Assembly: GCA_023206055.1 (NCBI GenBank)
Contig: CP065367.1
Span: 496,001 to 560,000 of the forward strand
Source of the DNA: Vibrio cyclitrophicus
Lineage (GTDB): Bacteria > Pseudomonadota > Gammaproteobacteria > Enterobacterales > Vibrionaceae
Direction: 5' to 3'
DNA: 64,000 bases
Made by a program: the position numbers and the translations under genes. Numbering within the stretch: position 1 is the first letter of the stretch; each line of letters begins with the position of its first letter. The notes beneath the pieces were generated by a model. The model was not told the origin of the DNA. It saw only the letters and a program-made list of their open reading frames with translations, and searched no databases. Positions 56,601 to 64,000 of the stretch are shown here, piece by piece.

Positions 56601-56707
56601 GGTGTTGCACCAGTCGGCTCTAGTTCACTGCCATTTATGGTTTGGTAGCCTATTTGGTTAAACCAGACCATACAATGGTCTTCTAGCATTTCTTCAGTTA
56701 TTTTCAT
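53621..56707 (-). CDS. hsdR: Type I restriction enzyme R subunit
   Basis: The 1028-residue protein has an N-terminal nuclease with 'RRPDIVVFL...SVLELKNPAD' (PD-x(n)-ExK). The helicase motor follows, with Walker A 'HTQGSGKSLSMTFY', DEAH-like 'AADEAHRTQYG', 'FTGTPIEMEDKDTR' and 'ARVNRVFRDKEGG', and an unassigned C-terminal region. Together with HsdM/HsdS it translocates and cuts unmodified DNA. It lies 82 bases downstream of hsdS in the same direction. Confidence 0.95.
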   Translation of the reverse strand: MKITEEMLEDHCMVWFNQIGYQTINGSELEPTGATPERESLSDVVLKPRLRKALVDINEHLPEVCIDTAIDILLTTVPSTERANHTFHRQLIEGIQVDYEDDGGQPVGDRVMLVDFDNEDNDWLAVRQLSVNGVTNGEVDNRRPDIVVFLNGLPISVLELKNPADTKADVWRAYNQVQTYKSAIKDLFIFNESLIISDGTEAYIGSLTADRDRFTPWRSIDGSRDDTEDTLALEVMVRGFFNQELLLDYLQYYISYEVDVEKVVKKIAGYHQFHGVRAAVESTIRATRHDGDQRCGVYWHTQGSGKSLSMTFYSAKLMASPSMNNPTIVVVTDRNDLDEQLFETFSENAELLNDTPVQAKDRDDLIDLLNNRQSGGIIFTTMQKFSPPKGETRCKPLTERHNIVVAADEAHRTQYGLKARVDKKTSEMKYGYAQHLRDSLPNAGFIGFTGTPIEMEDKDTRIVFGEDVSVYDIEQAQKDGATKPLYYESRLIKLDMDKNTTEEDVDQKVDDLVSGYDEDDQAKTKSRNAALEALICAEDRVERLVKDMLNHFADREETSLSKAMMVCISREACVQVYDKIAELKPEWADDDPEKGCMKVIMTGTSDDPEKYQKHIHKKPIQKKIAKRVKNPNDELKLVIVCDMWLTGFDAPCLNTMYIDKPLKGHNLMQAIARVNRVFRDKEGGLIVDYLGIAPELRNAIANYTASGNGSPTIDLSEAMAVTKTKLDVCRGIMHGFDYSDFKTNTLGLLAGAMNHILNLEDGKKRFDKAALSLSKAFSLCSSMDEAKEIKEEIAFFETLRAAIKKSTTSKQRMSDEKVQTALRQVVSETIVSGDIVDVFDSAGLNKPNISILDDEFLAEVEKSEHKSLAVEMLKKLIQDEIKTRTVKNAVAYKTFSEMLRNSLDKYRNRSVETSVVIEELIKLAKELRESADRGEELDLTKEELAFFDALVANDSAREAMKQEDILTIARKLAEEIRKSAQPDWAKRKNLRAKMRLKIKQILKRTGYPPDEQAEAVELVLEQAELVNP

Positions 56708-56789
56708 TGTTATATCTATTCTTTGTTATTGTTTTTATTGTTCTAAATAGTAATAAGCCTAGCCCTCTGACGAGAGCTAGGTCTTCTAG

Positions 56790-58079
56790 TTATACCGCTT
56801 CTGCAAGCTCCTGTTTAGCCTCACTTACAGAAATTTGACCTGAGATCAATTTTGGCAATAATCGGTCACGAGTTTTTTCCAGCGCAACAGAGTTTGCCGT
56901 GTTTAATGAAATCTTTGCAAACAAAGACGCTGTTATTTTATGAAAAGCTTTAATAATATTTTCATCAGGTTGGGGAATTTGAAATTCCCCAATTAACGCA
57001 CCACTCACACGTTGTCTACCACTTGTGCCTGTCATATTTTTAATAGCATAAGCTCTTAATTCATCACTCCTTGCTAATAGATATGTATATTCCCTAATGT
57101 ATTCATTTTTAGGATTCATAACTATAAACTCTGTTGAACCCCAAGCAATATCATTTCCAGGAATGCAATTTACGTAAGCCGTTTTTCCGTTTTCTAAGCA
57201 AGGGGTTATACGTGCGAGTAAAGTGTCATGGTTGATGAACTTCGTGCCTGATTTAAACTCTTTAGAACTAACACCATTAATACTCATTGATGATGTTGGG
57301 AGGACTTTCATATCTATATGATGAGTTACAGTCCCTTTCTTAATAGTTCTCTTAGGGTTGATGTTAATAAGGCTAGAGAGAGGCTCGACATTCCACCCCT
57401 TCGGAATCATCCCCAACTCAGAAACTTCAAAATCATTTGGAAACAATGCTTGTACCTCAGGCGATAACCCATCGAAAGGCAAACCTTCTTTGTTTGCTTT
57501 CACTGGATCAAAGTCGATGAACCATGATTTGAAAATGCGTTGGGCGATCTTTTCGAGAGTTTGGTTCATGGATTTGTTGTTGGCAATTTTGTTATCAATT
57601 GCACCTAGAATGCCTGAAATATTGGATTGCACCTCAAGGCTAGGTAATTCAATACTTATATGATCAAATGTTTCTCTAGTAATTGTGTTAAATACAGCCC
57701 CATGACCTTTTTTTTGTAACTCAGATACTTTTTGTTTTACTAAGTAATATAAATAGTTGTTCTGGATTAACTCTCTCTTGCCATCTAAACCATAACAAGA
57801 CTGGTTAAAAGCCATTTCTTTTGTTAATTGTGCTAAACAGCCAACAGTGCCTCTAGCTGAAATAATTAGCATTCCTGACTTTAATAACTTAGTACTACTT
57901 TTTTCAAGCCCTTCGATTGTAATTGACTCTTTAGCCTCATCAACATATCGACTGTCAGAGTTAAAATCAGCCACAGATAACCAGGGTATACCCTCCCCCC
58001 AATAATCAGGAATACTTCTTTTTGGTGTACCTCCACCGATAATATTGACAACATCGCTTAATTTTCCATTAAAGCTCAT
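56790..58079 (-). CDS. hsdS: Type I restriction specificity subunit
   Basis: I choose the ATG at 58079, which overlaps the hsdM stop and gives 429 residues. The protein has two target-recognition domains. The first ends at 'ISIELPSLEVQSNISGILGAIDN', and the spacer helix 'MNQTLEKIAQRIFKSWFIDFDP' separates it from the second. The two domains read the two halves of the split recognition site, which cannot be predicted here. It works with HsdM in methylation and with HsdR in cutting. Confidence 0.95.
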   Translation of the reverse strand: MSFNGKLSDVVNIIGGGTPKRSIPDYWGEGIPWLSVADFNSDSRYVDEAKESITIEGLEKSSTKLLKSGMLIISARGTVGCLAQLTKEMAFNQSCYGLDGKRELIQNNYLYYLVKQKVSELQKKGHGAVFNTITRETFDHISIELPSLEVQSNISGILGAIDNKIANNKSMNQTLEKIAQRIFKSWFIDFDPVKANKEGLPFDGLSPEVQALFPNDFEVSELGMIPKGWNVEPLSSLININPKRTIKKGTVTHHIDMKVLPTSSMSINGVSSKEFKSGTKFINHDTLLARITPCLENGKTAYVNCIPGNDIAWGSTEFIVMNPKNEYIREYTYLLARSDELRAYAIKNMTGTSGRQRVSGALIGEFQIPQPDENIIKAFHKITASLFAKISLNTANSVALEKTRDRLLPKLISGQISVSEAKQELAEAV

Positions 58080-59616
58080 ACCCAACCTCCGCAAGCGAAG
58101 CTTTGATTTGCTCGTCAAGATTTATAGATTTTGATATCTGACCAGATAATTGCTCTGTTAAGAGAGCCATATCTTCTTGGTATGATGCTTCATCTTCTTC
58201 AATTTCATCAGCGCCAACGTAACGACCTGGTGATAGAACAAACCCTGCTTTCTGAATATCTTCAAGTTTTGCTGACTTACAGAAACCTGGAACATCGGCA
58301 TATTTACTATCTTTTTCAGCAAATTCAGTTTTTGCCCATGCGTGATACGTTTGTGCGATTTCCATGATGTGTTCATCATCAAAAACAAGTTGAGCACGAG
58401 TCTCTAGGCGACCTAGATGACGAGCATCGATGAATAGTGTTTCACCTTTTCGTTTCTTGCCTTTATTGTAGATGAAGATACAAGAAGGGATTTGTGTATT
58501 AATGAACAGCTTTGGTGGCAGAGCAACCATACATTCAACTAGGTCATCTTCGATGATAGCTTTACGTATATCTCCTTCAGTGTTGGCTGTTGAAGTCATC
58601 GCACCGTTCGCCATTACCACACCTGCACGACCTGTTTCTTTCAGGTGATACAGCATATGTTGCATCCAAGCATAGTTAGCGTTGCTATCAGTTGGTGTAC
58701 CCCATTTCCAGCGAACATCGTTAGCAACTTTGCTTGCGCCCCACTTTTCTTGATTGAATGGTGGGTTAGCTAGAATGTAGTCAGCACGAACATCTTTGTG
58801 TAAATCGTTTAGAAGCGTATCGGCATTTTCTTCTCCAAGGTCGAAATCAAGACCACGAATTAGAAGGTTCATCGCTGCCATTTTCCAAGTGGTGTGGGTG
58901 TACTCTTGACCGTACACACTGATATCACCACGCTCACCACCATTGCGCTCCATGAACTTTTCAGACCATGCAACCATACCGCCAGAGCCGATAGCTGGTT
59001 CGTATAGAATACCTCGTGTTGGGGCAATGATTTCTACAAGCGTTTTAACGATAGATTCAGATGTAAAGAATGCGCCTGCATCAGAGCCTTCAGCAAGAGC
59101 AAATTTACCCAAGAAAAATTCATAAGCCATACCTAGAACATCAGCAGAACGGTGCTCAGCATTTTTGAAGCTGAGGGAGCTAAGTAGATCAACTAGCTCA
59201 CCAAGCTTACTTGGTGGAATTTTCAAAAGACCAAAACCACGGTAAAGCATGCCTTTTAACTCAGGGTTGTGCTCCTCAATCGCTTTTGATGCATCATCAA
59301 GTACTTTCGCATAGTTAGTTTGTTTAGCGTTATCAACTAAATATTCCCAACGAGCAACTTCTGGAACCCAGAAGATATTACCTGCTTCGTATAAATCACG
59401 GTCTTCTAAGTCCATCTCGAAAAACTCATGGTCTTCATCTTTTACCCATTCTTGAGCGTCTTCACGGAATTCTACAAAGGAGTCGCTAACATACTTAAAG
59501 AATAGAAGAGCAAGCACAGGGTGCTTGTATTCGGAGGGCTGCAATGCACCACGTAACGCTACGGCTGATTCCCACAACGTGCCAAAAAACTCTTTGTCAC
59601 CAACGTTTTTAACCAT
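58069..59616 (-). CDS. hsdM: Type I DNA methyltransferase subunit
   Basis: The 515-residue N6-adenine methyltransferase has S-adenosylmethionine motif 'LYEPAIGSGGM' and catalytic 'NPPF'. An N-terminal helical domain ('NVGDKEFFGTLWESAVALRG') completes it. It modifies the host copy of the recognition sequence. It heads the minus-strand hsdM-hsdS-hsdR operon, with a promoter presumably in 59617-59820. Confidence 0.95.
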   Translation of the reverse strand: MVKNVGDKEFFGTLWESAVALRGALQPSEYKHPVLALLFFKYVSDSFVEFREDAQEWVKDEDHEFFEMDLEDRDLYEAGNIFWVPEVARWEYLVDNAKQTNYAKVLDDASKAIEEHNPELKGMLYRGFGLLKIPPSKLGELVDLLSSLSFKNAEHRSADVLGMAYEFFLGKFALAEGSDAGAFFTSESIVKTLVEIIAPTRGILYEPAIGSGGMVAWSEKFMERNGGERGDISVYGQEYTHTTWKMAAMNLLIRGLDFDLGEENADTLLNDLHKDVRADYILANPPFNQEKWGASKVANDVRWKWGTPTDSNANYAWMQHMLYHLKETGRAGVVMANGAMTSTANTEGDIRKAIIEDDLVECMVALPPKLFINTQIPSCIFIYNKGKKRKGETLFIDARHLGRLETRAQLVFDDEHIMEIAQTYHAWAKTEFAEKDSKYADVPGFCKSAKLEDIQKAGFVLSPGRYVGADEIEEDEASYQEDMALLTEQLSGQISKSINLDEQIKASLAEVGYEL

Positions 59617-60014
59617 TTTTTAGTTCTCATCATAATCTGGTTTTAATTACCAAACATCGTATCTCAAACAGGTTGAAATGTCCATTTACGCTATGTAACA
59701 TAGAAACAATAAAAATCTTAAAAAACAACAAATTATAAAAAACATAAGAACAGTCAAGACGTATCGCCTTAGAGATAGAGCTTAGTCTTAAGATGAAGCT
59801 TTATAAAAGAATGGACTTACTATGAAAGATTGGTTTTTAGCTAAGGCTGGACAGGACTTTCCAGAGTTGCTTAGTTGCCCCCCTAATACGAAGAGCGGTG
59901 GGGAAATATCGAAATCAACAGCTAACGAATATGAAGCGTCAGCTTAAAGAAAGACTTAATGTCTTCTAAACCTACCTGACCGTACTCTAGACCTATAAAT
60001 TAAAGGAAACTCAA
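59617..60014. other. Intergenic region between hsdM and gajA
   Basis: About 400 bases, AT-rich near hsdM. It contains one short open frame (59822-59947) and the ribosome site AAAGGAAAC (60002-60010) of gajA. It should hold promoters for the hsd operon in one direction and for gajAB in the other. Confidence 0.45.
59822..59947 (+). CDS. Possible 41-residue small protein
   Basis: The frame MKDWFLAKAGQDFPEL... ends at 59947. The ribosome site (GGAC) is weak. The W-F-x-A-K start faintly resembles Mu-type DNA-binding domains, but the match is too short to trust. It may be a genuine small gene or a chance frame upstream of gajA. Confidence 0.3.
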   Translation: MKDWFLAKAGQDFPELLSCPPNTKSGGEISKSTANEYEASA

Positions 60015-61709
60015 TTGGAAATTTCATCTCTTCATCTCAAAGGCTTCAGAAACTTCGATGATGCTTTAATCAATTTTAATTCAAGCACGTTAATCATTGG
60101 CTCAAATGATATAGGTAAAAGTAATATGCTCCATTCTCTTCGCATATTATTAGATAAGAGTCTTTCTGAAGCTGATATTGAACCCTCGGAGCTAGACTTC
60201 CACATTGGTTTAGATGGCACTTCTCAGTATGTAGAGATCACAATAACCTTTAAAGATGTGAAAGAAGATTCTGTTCTGTCGATTTTAAAAGGTAATGTAA
60301 ATGACAATGGAGAAACAATTTTTCGCTACACGGCCAATAAGTCAGACCTCAGCTACAAGCTATGGGTTGGTCAATCGCTAGAAGATTTACAAGAAGTCAC
60401 AAGTCGCTTTTACCTCAAGTACATTAACCTAAAGTACATTCAGTCACAGCGAGACTTAAATCGTGTTATCGCCAAAGAAAAGAAGCAACTTCTTCGTATT
60501 GCTCAACAAGTACTAAATGAAAACGATAGCCAAGAAGATGAAACTTTACTCACAGAAATAAGTACTGATTTAGCAAAATTAAATAGGAAAGTTGCCAAAC
60601 TAAACTATGTTAAGTCAGCAACAGATGATATCAACAGTGAACTCAAAAAACTAGCATACCATAACTCAAATTATTCCGTTCAGCTTGACACTGGCGCTAT
60701 AGAAGTAAATGATTTTATTGACAAACTACAGCTCGGTGCATCCACTGGTGGCGAAAGTGTCATGCTTGGTGGCGATGGACGCAACAATCAAATACTGCTA
60801 GCTTTATGGAAAGCAAAAAGCATAATTGAACAGGATACAGATCACGAGGTTGTTTTTTACGTGGTTGAAGAGCCTGAAGCCCACCTCCACCCTCATCAGC
60901 AGCGTAAATTAGCGACATACTTGATTGAAGAGCTTCCTGGACAGACCATTATATCGTCACACTCACCTCAAATTGCTACCAATTTCACTCCAGATTCTAT
61001 CGTTCGTCTACTTTCATTTAAAAACTCGACTATAGCTGCTAGTAATGGGTGTTCGCAATGTATTGCGGAGAGTTGGAATAGTATGAGTTATAGAATGAGT
61101 ATCTTACCAGCAGAGGCTTTTTTCTCTAACGGCGTGTTTTTGGTAGAAGGTCCATCAGAGATGCTCTTTTATCATGAATTAGCTAAGCAAATCGGAATAA
61201 ACTTAGATTTTAAAAATCTATCTATCCTCTCAGTTGATGGTATTTCGTTCTCTGTATATGTCCAAATATTAAACGCTTTAAACATTCCTTGGGTTATGCG
61301 AACTGACAACGACATCAACAAAATTAAAGGTAAAAGTCAGTGGCAATTTGCAGGAGCTAATCGTTGTTTAAGCGCTGCTAACCTCTCAAAACTAAAGCAT
61401 AGTGATATTAAACTTTCACCTACCGATGCGTTTAATAATGGTACTTGGAAAATTGTATCGGATGCAGTGAATTGTAAAGGTATTTATCTTTCTAAAGTAG
61501 ACCTAGAAACTGACCTAGTAACAGAGCTTCCTGAGTCAATAGTCAAAGCATTAGAAAAAAGTGATACAAATGGTGCTATTAAATACCTACAGGGGAAAAA
61601 AGCACTTAGAATGCGCCCGTTGCTTAAAAAGATTGATAACGATCTAGCTTCAATTACTTCAGGTGATTTGGCGAGACCACTACACAAATTAGTGGAAATG
61701 GTAAGGTAA
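60015..61709 (+). CDS. gajA: Gabija GajA: ATPase-TOPRIM nuclease
   Basis: Translation from TTG at 60015, with AAAGGAAAC upstream, gives 564 residues. The N-terminal OLD-type ATPase has 'GSNDIGKS' (residues 29-36), an inserted coiled-coil, and Walker B 'VEEPEAHLHP' (about 284-293) with 'SSHSPQIATNF'. The C-terminal TOPRIM nuclease begins at about residue 375 ('FLVEGPSEMLFYHELA') and has 'RTDNDI' near 430. The length is close to known GajA. Gabija senses nucleotide depletion during phage attack and nicks DNA. The downstream helicase gene starts five bases later. Confidence 0.9.
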   Translation: MEISSLHLKGFRNFDDALINFNSSTLIIGSNDIGKSNMLHSLRILLDKSLSEADIEPSELDFHIGLDGTSQYVEITITFKDVKEDSVLSILKGNVNDNGETIFRYTANKSDLSYKLWVGQSLEDLQEVTSRFYLKYINLKYIQSQRDLNRVIAKEKKQLLRIAQQVLNENDSQEDETLLTEISTDLAKLNRKVAKLNYVKSATDDINSELKKLAYHNSNYSVQLDTGAIEVNDFIDKLQLGASTGGESVMLGGDGRNNQILLALWKAKSIIEQDTDHEVVFYVVEEPEAHLHPHQQRKLATYLIEELPGQTIISSHSPQIATNFTPDSIVRLLSFKNSTIAASNGCSQCIAESWNSMSYRMSILPAEAFFSNGVFLVEGPSEMLFYHELAKQIGINLDFKNLSILSVDGISFSVYVQILNALNIPWVMRTDNDINKIKGKSQWQFAGANRCLSAANLSKLKHSDIKLSPTDAFNNGTWKIVSDAVNCKGIYLSKVDLETDLVTELPESIVKALEKSDTNGAIKYLQGKKALRMRPLLKKIDNDLASITSGDLARPLHKLVEMVR

Positions 61710-61713
61710 CTCT

Positions 61714-63336
61714 ATGAAGCAGTTTAAGCTAACAGCGCAGCAACAAGAAGCGATTGATTACAATGGAAGTATGATTATTACGGCTTGTCCTGGTAGTGGA
61801 AAGACAACCGTTGTAACCGAAAAAATTAGACAATCCACCCTAAATTTACCTTCTTATAAAGGTGTCATTGCTATTACATATACTCGAAAAGCGAGCGCAG
61901 AACTGAAGCGTAAATGCACTTCGAATGCACATGACACCAAAGCAAGCTTTTTTGGGACAATCGATAGTTTTTGTTTCAAAGAAATTATTTTACCATTCTT
62001 ACCGAGAATTTGGGGATCACCAGCTTTAGAATTAAGAGCAACGAAGAAGTTAATTAGCCCATACAATGAGTATTTAAACGAAGAATATAAATCTCCAACA
62101 ACAGCAGATATTGTCAATGATCCTGGATTCAAAGCTTTATACGATGACGGTATTTTGTGGATGAACTCTTTTGCGGCTCTAGCGTTATTTGTTCTCAAGA
62201 ATTCTTTAGCAGCAAGGCGTTATGTTTCTGCAAGGTATTCAAGCGTCTACATTGATGAGTATCAAGATTCATCTTTTGCTCAACATCAATTGTTCGTTGA
62301 GCTACTTCAGTTAGGATTAACTGCCACCGCAGTTGGTGATTCATGGCAAAGTATTTATGAGTTTCGTGGTGGTGACTCAAAGCTACTTTTGGCGTTGACA
62401 ACAGATCCAAGATTCAAGCACTTCGTTATTGACAAGAACCATCGTTGTCACCCTTCTATCGTCAATTACGCTGAGCGATTGATTGGTAGCAATGCTCAGT
62501 TGTTAAAACATGCCCCTGACGATATCAGAGTTCATCGCTCCTACCTCCAAGGTAATCTAACAAGCATAGGAAACGGTATATCTACTTACATTAATACATT
62601 GCTCAAAGATGGCAACATCAAACAAGCATCAGATGTTGGTGTATTAGCTAGAAAAGAGCAATCCTTACAGATGATTGCTAATGGAATGACCGTCAAGTAT
62701 AGGTTATATAACGACAACCCTATTGATAAGCATGCTTCAACCGAGTGTGCCGATTTTTATACGGATTTATTATCTTATCGATATGGTGCGATTTCCACGA
62801 TGCAAGACATAATTGATACCTATTTCGAGTCTATTGATCACAAAAAACTATCAATCAATAACTTGAGAACAATGATCCAAAAATTAAAAGATGATCAAAC
62901 TGTGGAAGAGTTGATTGGTAAATTTAACCAATTAGCCACTTTAATTGGCATTAAAGATACAAGATCTACAGATACAGCACTAATATCGAAAGTTCATGAT
63001 GAATCATTTTTGAAGCAGTTTAAATTAAAAGATGAAAATGAAGTACAGGTCATGACACTTCATAAATCCAAAGGGCTGGAGTTCAAGTATGTGTTTCACT
63101 TAGATTTAGAAGAATGGTCTTTTCCTCATCTGACACCTGGAAAATCTTGGGGGGAACAGACGTTCACTAATCTAGAACAAGATACAAACCTTCATTATGT
63201 GGGGATTACCAGAGCTGAAGAGCACTGCTTTCTCGTTAGAGCCGAATATAGACAAAACGCAAAAGGTAAGGATTCATACTCGAATCCATCATATTTTTGG
63301 ACGTTACCACAGCTTGAAGGGTTGTATTCAGAATGA
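61714..63336 (+). CDS. gajB: Gabija GajB: UvrD-like helicase
   Basis: The 540-residue SF1A helicase has Walker A 'CPGSGKTT' (residues 25-32), 'GVIAITYTRKASAELKRK', Walker B 'YIDEYQDSS', 'GDSWQSIYEFRGGD', 'VMTLHKSKGLEFKYVFHL' and 'LHYVGITRAEEHCFLV'. It forms the second component of Gabija, and it overlaps nothing but follows gajA by four bases. GajB assists GajA after activation. The protein is about 45 residues longer than the reference GajB, within the normal range of the family. Confidence 0.9.
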   Translation: MKQFKLTAQQQEAIDYNGSMIITACPGSGKTTVVTEKIRQSTLNLPSYKGVIAITYTRKASAELKRKCTSNAHDTKASFFGTIDSFCFKEIILPFLPRIWGSPALELRATKKLISPYNEYLNEEYKSPTTADIVNDPGFKALYDDGILWMNSFAALALFVLKNSLAARRYVSARYSSVYIDEYQDSSFAQHQLFVELLQLGLTATAVGDSWQSIYEFRGGDSKLLLALTTDPRFKHFVIDKNHRCHPSIVNYAERLIGSNAQLLKHAPDDIRVHRSYLQGNLTSIGNGISTYINTLLKDGNIKQASDVGVLARKEQSLQMIANGMTVKYRLYNDNPIDKHASTECADFYTDLLSYRYGAISTMQDIIDTYFESIDHKKLSINNLRTMIQKLKDDQTVEELIGKFNQLATLIGIKDTRSTDTALISKVHDESFLKQFKLKDENEVQVMTLHKSKGLEFKYVFHLDLEEWSFPHLTPGKSWGEQTFTNLEQDTNLHYVGITRAEEHCFLVRAEYRQNAKGKDSYSNPSYFWTLPQLEGLYSE

Positions 63337-63354
63337 AGCTATTACGAAGCGTAA

Positions 63355-64000
63355 ATGACAGGCAAGCAAATGCCAAATACTGAAAAAAAACAAAATACAA
63401 GTTCTATGGTTGCAATTGAGCATTTATTCACAGAATTTCAATACGCACTTGCTCAATCAGAAGATAAGAATGTTGAAACATTCATGGAAAGGTTGCAGAA
63501 ATTAGTTCTCGGTAACAATACGTTAATATTGAAATCGATTTCAGAGTTACTGCAACTAAAATTTTTTGTAGATGACTACCAGCGTGGGTATAAATGGACA
63601 AAAGATCAGGTTGAGGATCTGCTTAATGATGTTGATGAATTTAACACCACTCAAAGCGATTTTTATTGCTTACAACCTGTTGTAACAAAATATCATACTC
63701 CAAAATATAACGAGGACAGCCCTCTATGGGAGGTTGTTGATGGTCAGCAAAGAATGACAACTAGTTATATGATCCTCTCATATCTTCAACATGATAAATT
63801 TAGCATTGAATATAGAACGCGAAAAAGCAGTAGTGAGTTTTTAGCTCATTACTTACCAAGCACATTGAAGATTACCCCTTGGGGTAACTATATCAAACAA
63901 TTTGACTCGATTTCCGATGAGGAATACCCAACCCCTGCTCTATCACAGTTTGATTTGGATAATGTAGATAACTACCATTTTTATACAGCTTACCACACGA
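63355..64000 (+). CDS. DUF262 (GmrSD-like) protein, 5' part
   Basis: The ATG at 63355 starts a frame that runs past the window end (215 codons visible). It contains 'FFVDDYQRGYKWTKDQVEDLL', 'DFYCLQPVV' and 'WEVVDGQQRMTTSYM', the DGQQR signature (residues 129-133) of DUF262 proteins. DUF262 forms the N-terminal NTPase-like part of GmrSD type IV restriction enzymes and of several other defence proteins. The C-terminal domain, usually DUF1524 HNH nuclease, lies outside the window. It follows gajB by 18 bases and may be co-transcribed. An internal ATG at 63406 is an alternative start. Confidence 0.85.
   Translation, partial: MTGKQMPNTEKKQNTSSMVAIEHLFTEFQYALAQSEDKNVETFMERLQKLVLGNNTLILKSISELLQLKFFVDDYQRGYKWTKDQVEDLLNDVDEFNTTQSDFYCLQPVVTKYHTPKYNEDSPLWEVVDGQQRMTTSYMILSYLQHDKFSIEYRTRKSSSEFLAHYLPSTLKITPWGNYIKQFDSISDEEYPTPALSQFDLDNVDNYHFYTAYHT

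Noticed and set aside
1..64000. CRISPR arrays, rRNA or tRNA genes
   Set aside because: No regularly spaced repeats, rRNA segments or cloverleaf-like sequences were seen on reading through; island B lies in nrdD and not at a tRNA gene.

Overview
The window looks like part of chromosome 2 of a Vibrio, probably near the Splendidus clade. The evidence is the gene set and order: a VxrABC (VbrK/VbrR-type) two-component operon next to pntAB, a Vibrio DUF3069 protein, an orphan outer-membrane autotransporter-type barrel, modABC behind cobQ, and nrdG-nrdD next to an aromatic aminotransferase. I identify the species from gene content only.

Layout. (1) About 1-16.7 kb is an accessory island (A). Its right end is a minus-strand recombinase operon of three tyrosine recombinases plus a small coiled-coil protein, resembling gamma-mobile-trio (GMT) or Tn554/RIT modules. 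Its cargo is two intact DndB-like (DGQHR-domain) genes, a six-zinc-ribbon protein with a GIY-YIG-like C-terminus, a HelD-type helicase with an inserted PD-(D/E)XK-like nuclease and C-terminal zinc ribbons, and a decayed third DndB-like copy. (2) About 16.7-18.3 kb holds no intact gene, but contains a decayed GGDEF gene and a near-consensus LexA box. (3) 18.3-43.2 kb is ordinary core chromosome: a UPF0181 gene, a TraF-like barrel, vxrC-vxrB-vxrA, pntB-pntA, HlyU-like, ComFB-like, two diguanylate cyclases, modCBA, cobQ, a YgiW-like protein, ybiT, a retropepsin-like lipoprotein, an aminotransferase, nrdG and the 3' part of nrdD. (4) About 43.22 kb to the window end is a second island (B), inserted in nrdD and separating its C-terminal 60% from its start.

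Island B opens with five tightly overlapping plus-strand genes: a tyrosine recombinase, a 1270-residue protein with a tyrosine-recombinase signature, two small coiled-coil/HTH-like proteins and a RecD-like helicase. An orphan AbrB/MazE-type antitoxin, an XRE regulator with two palindromic operators and a divergent unknown gene follow. Then comes a defence cluster: type I restriction-modification (hsdM-hsdS-hsdR), a Gabija pair (gajA-gajB) and the start of a DUF262 (GmrSD-like) gene.

How it fits together. Both islands couple a multi-gene recombinase module to nucleic-acid-targeting cargo, and both carry proteins of the DGQ(H/Q)R type. Island B costs the host an intact anaerobic ribonucleotide reductase unless it excises. 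The most original candidates for a new system are the DndB-like/zinc-ribbon-nuclease/helicase-nuclease cluster of island A and the giant-recombinase operon of island B.
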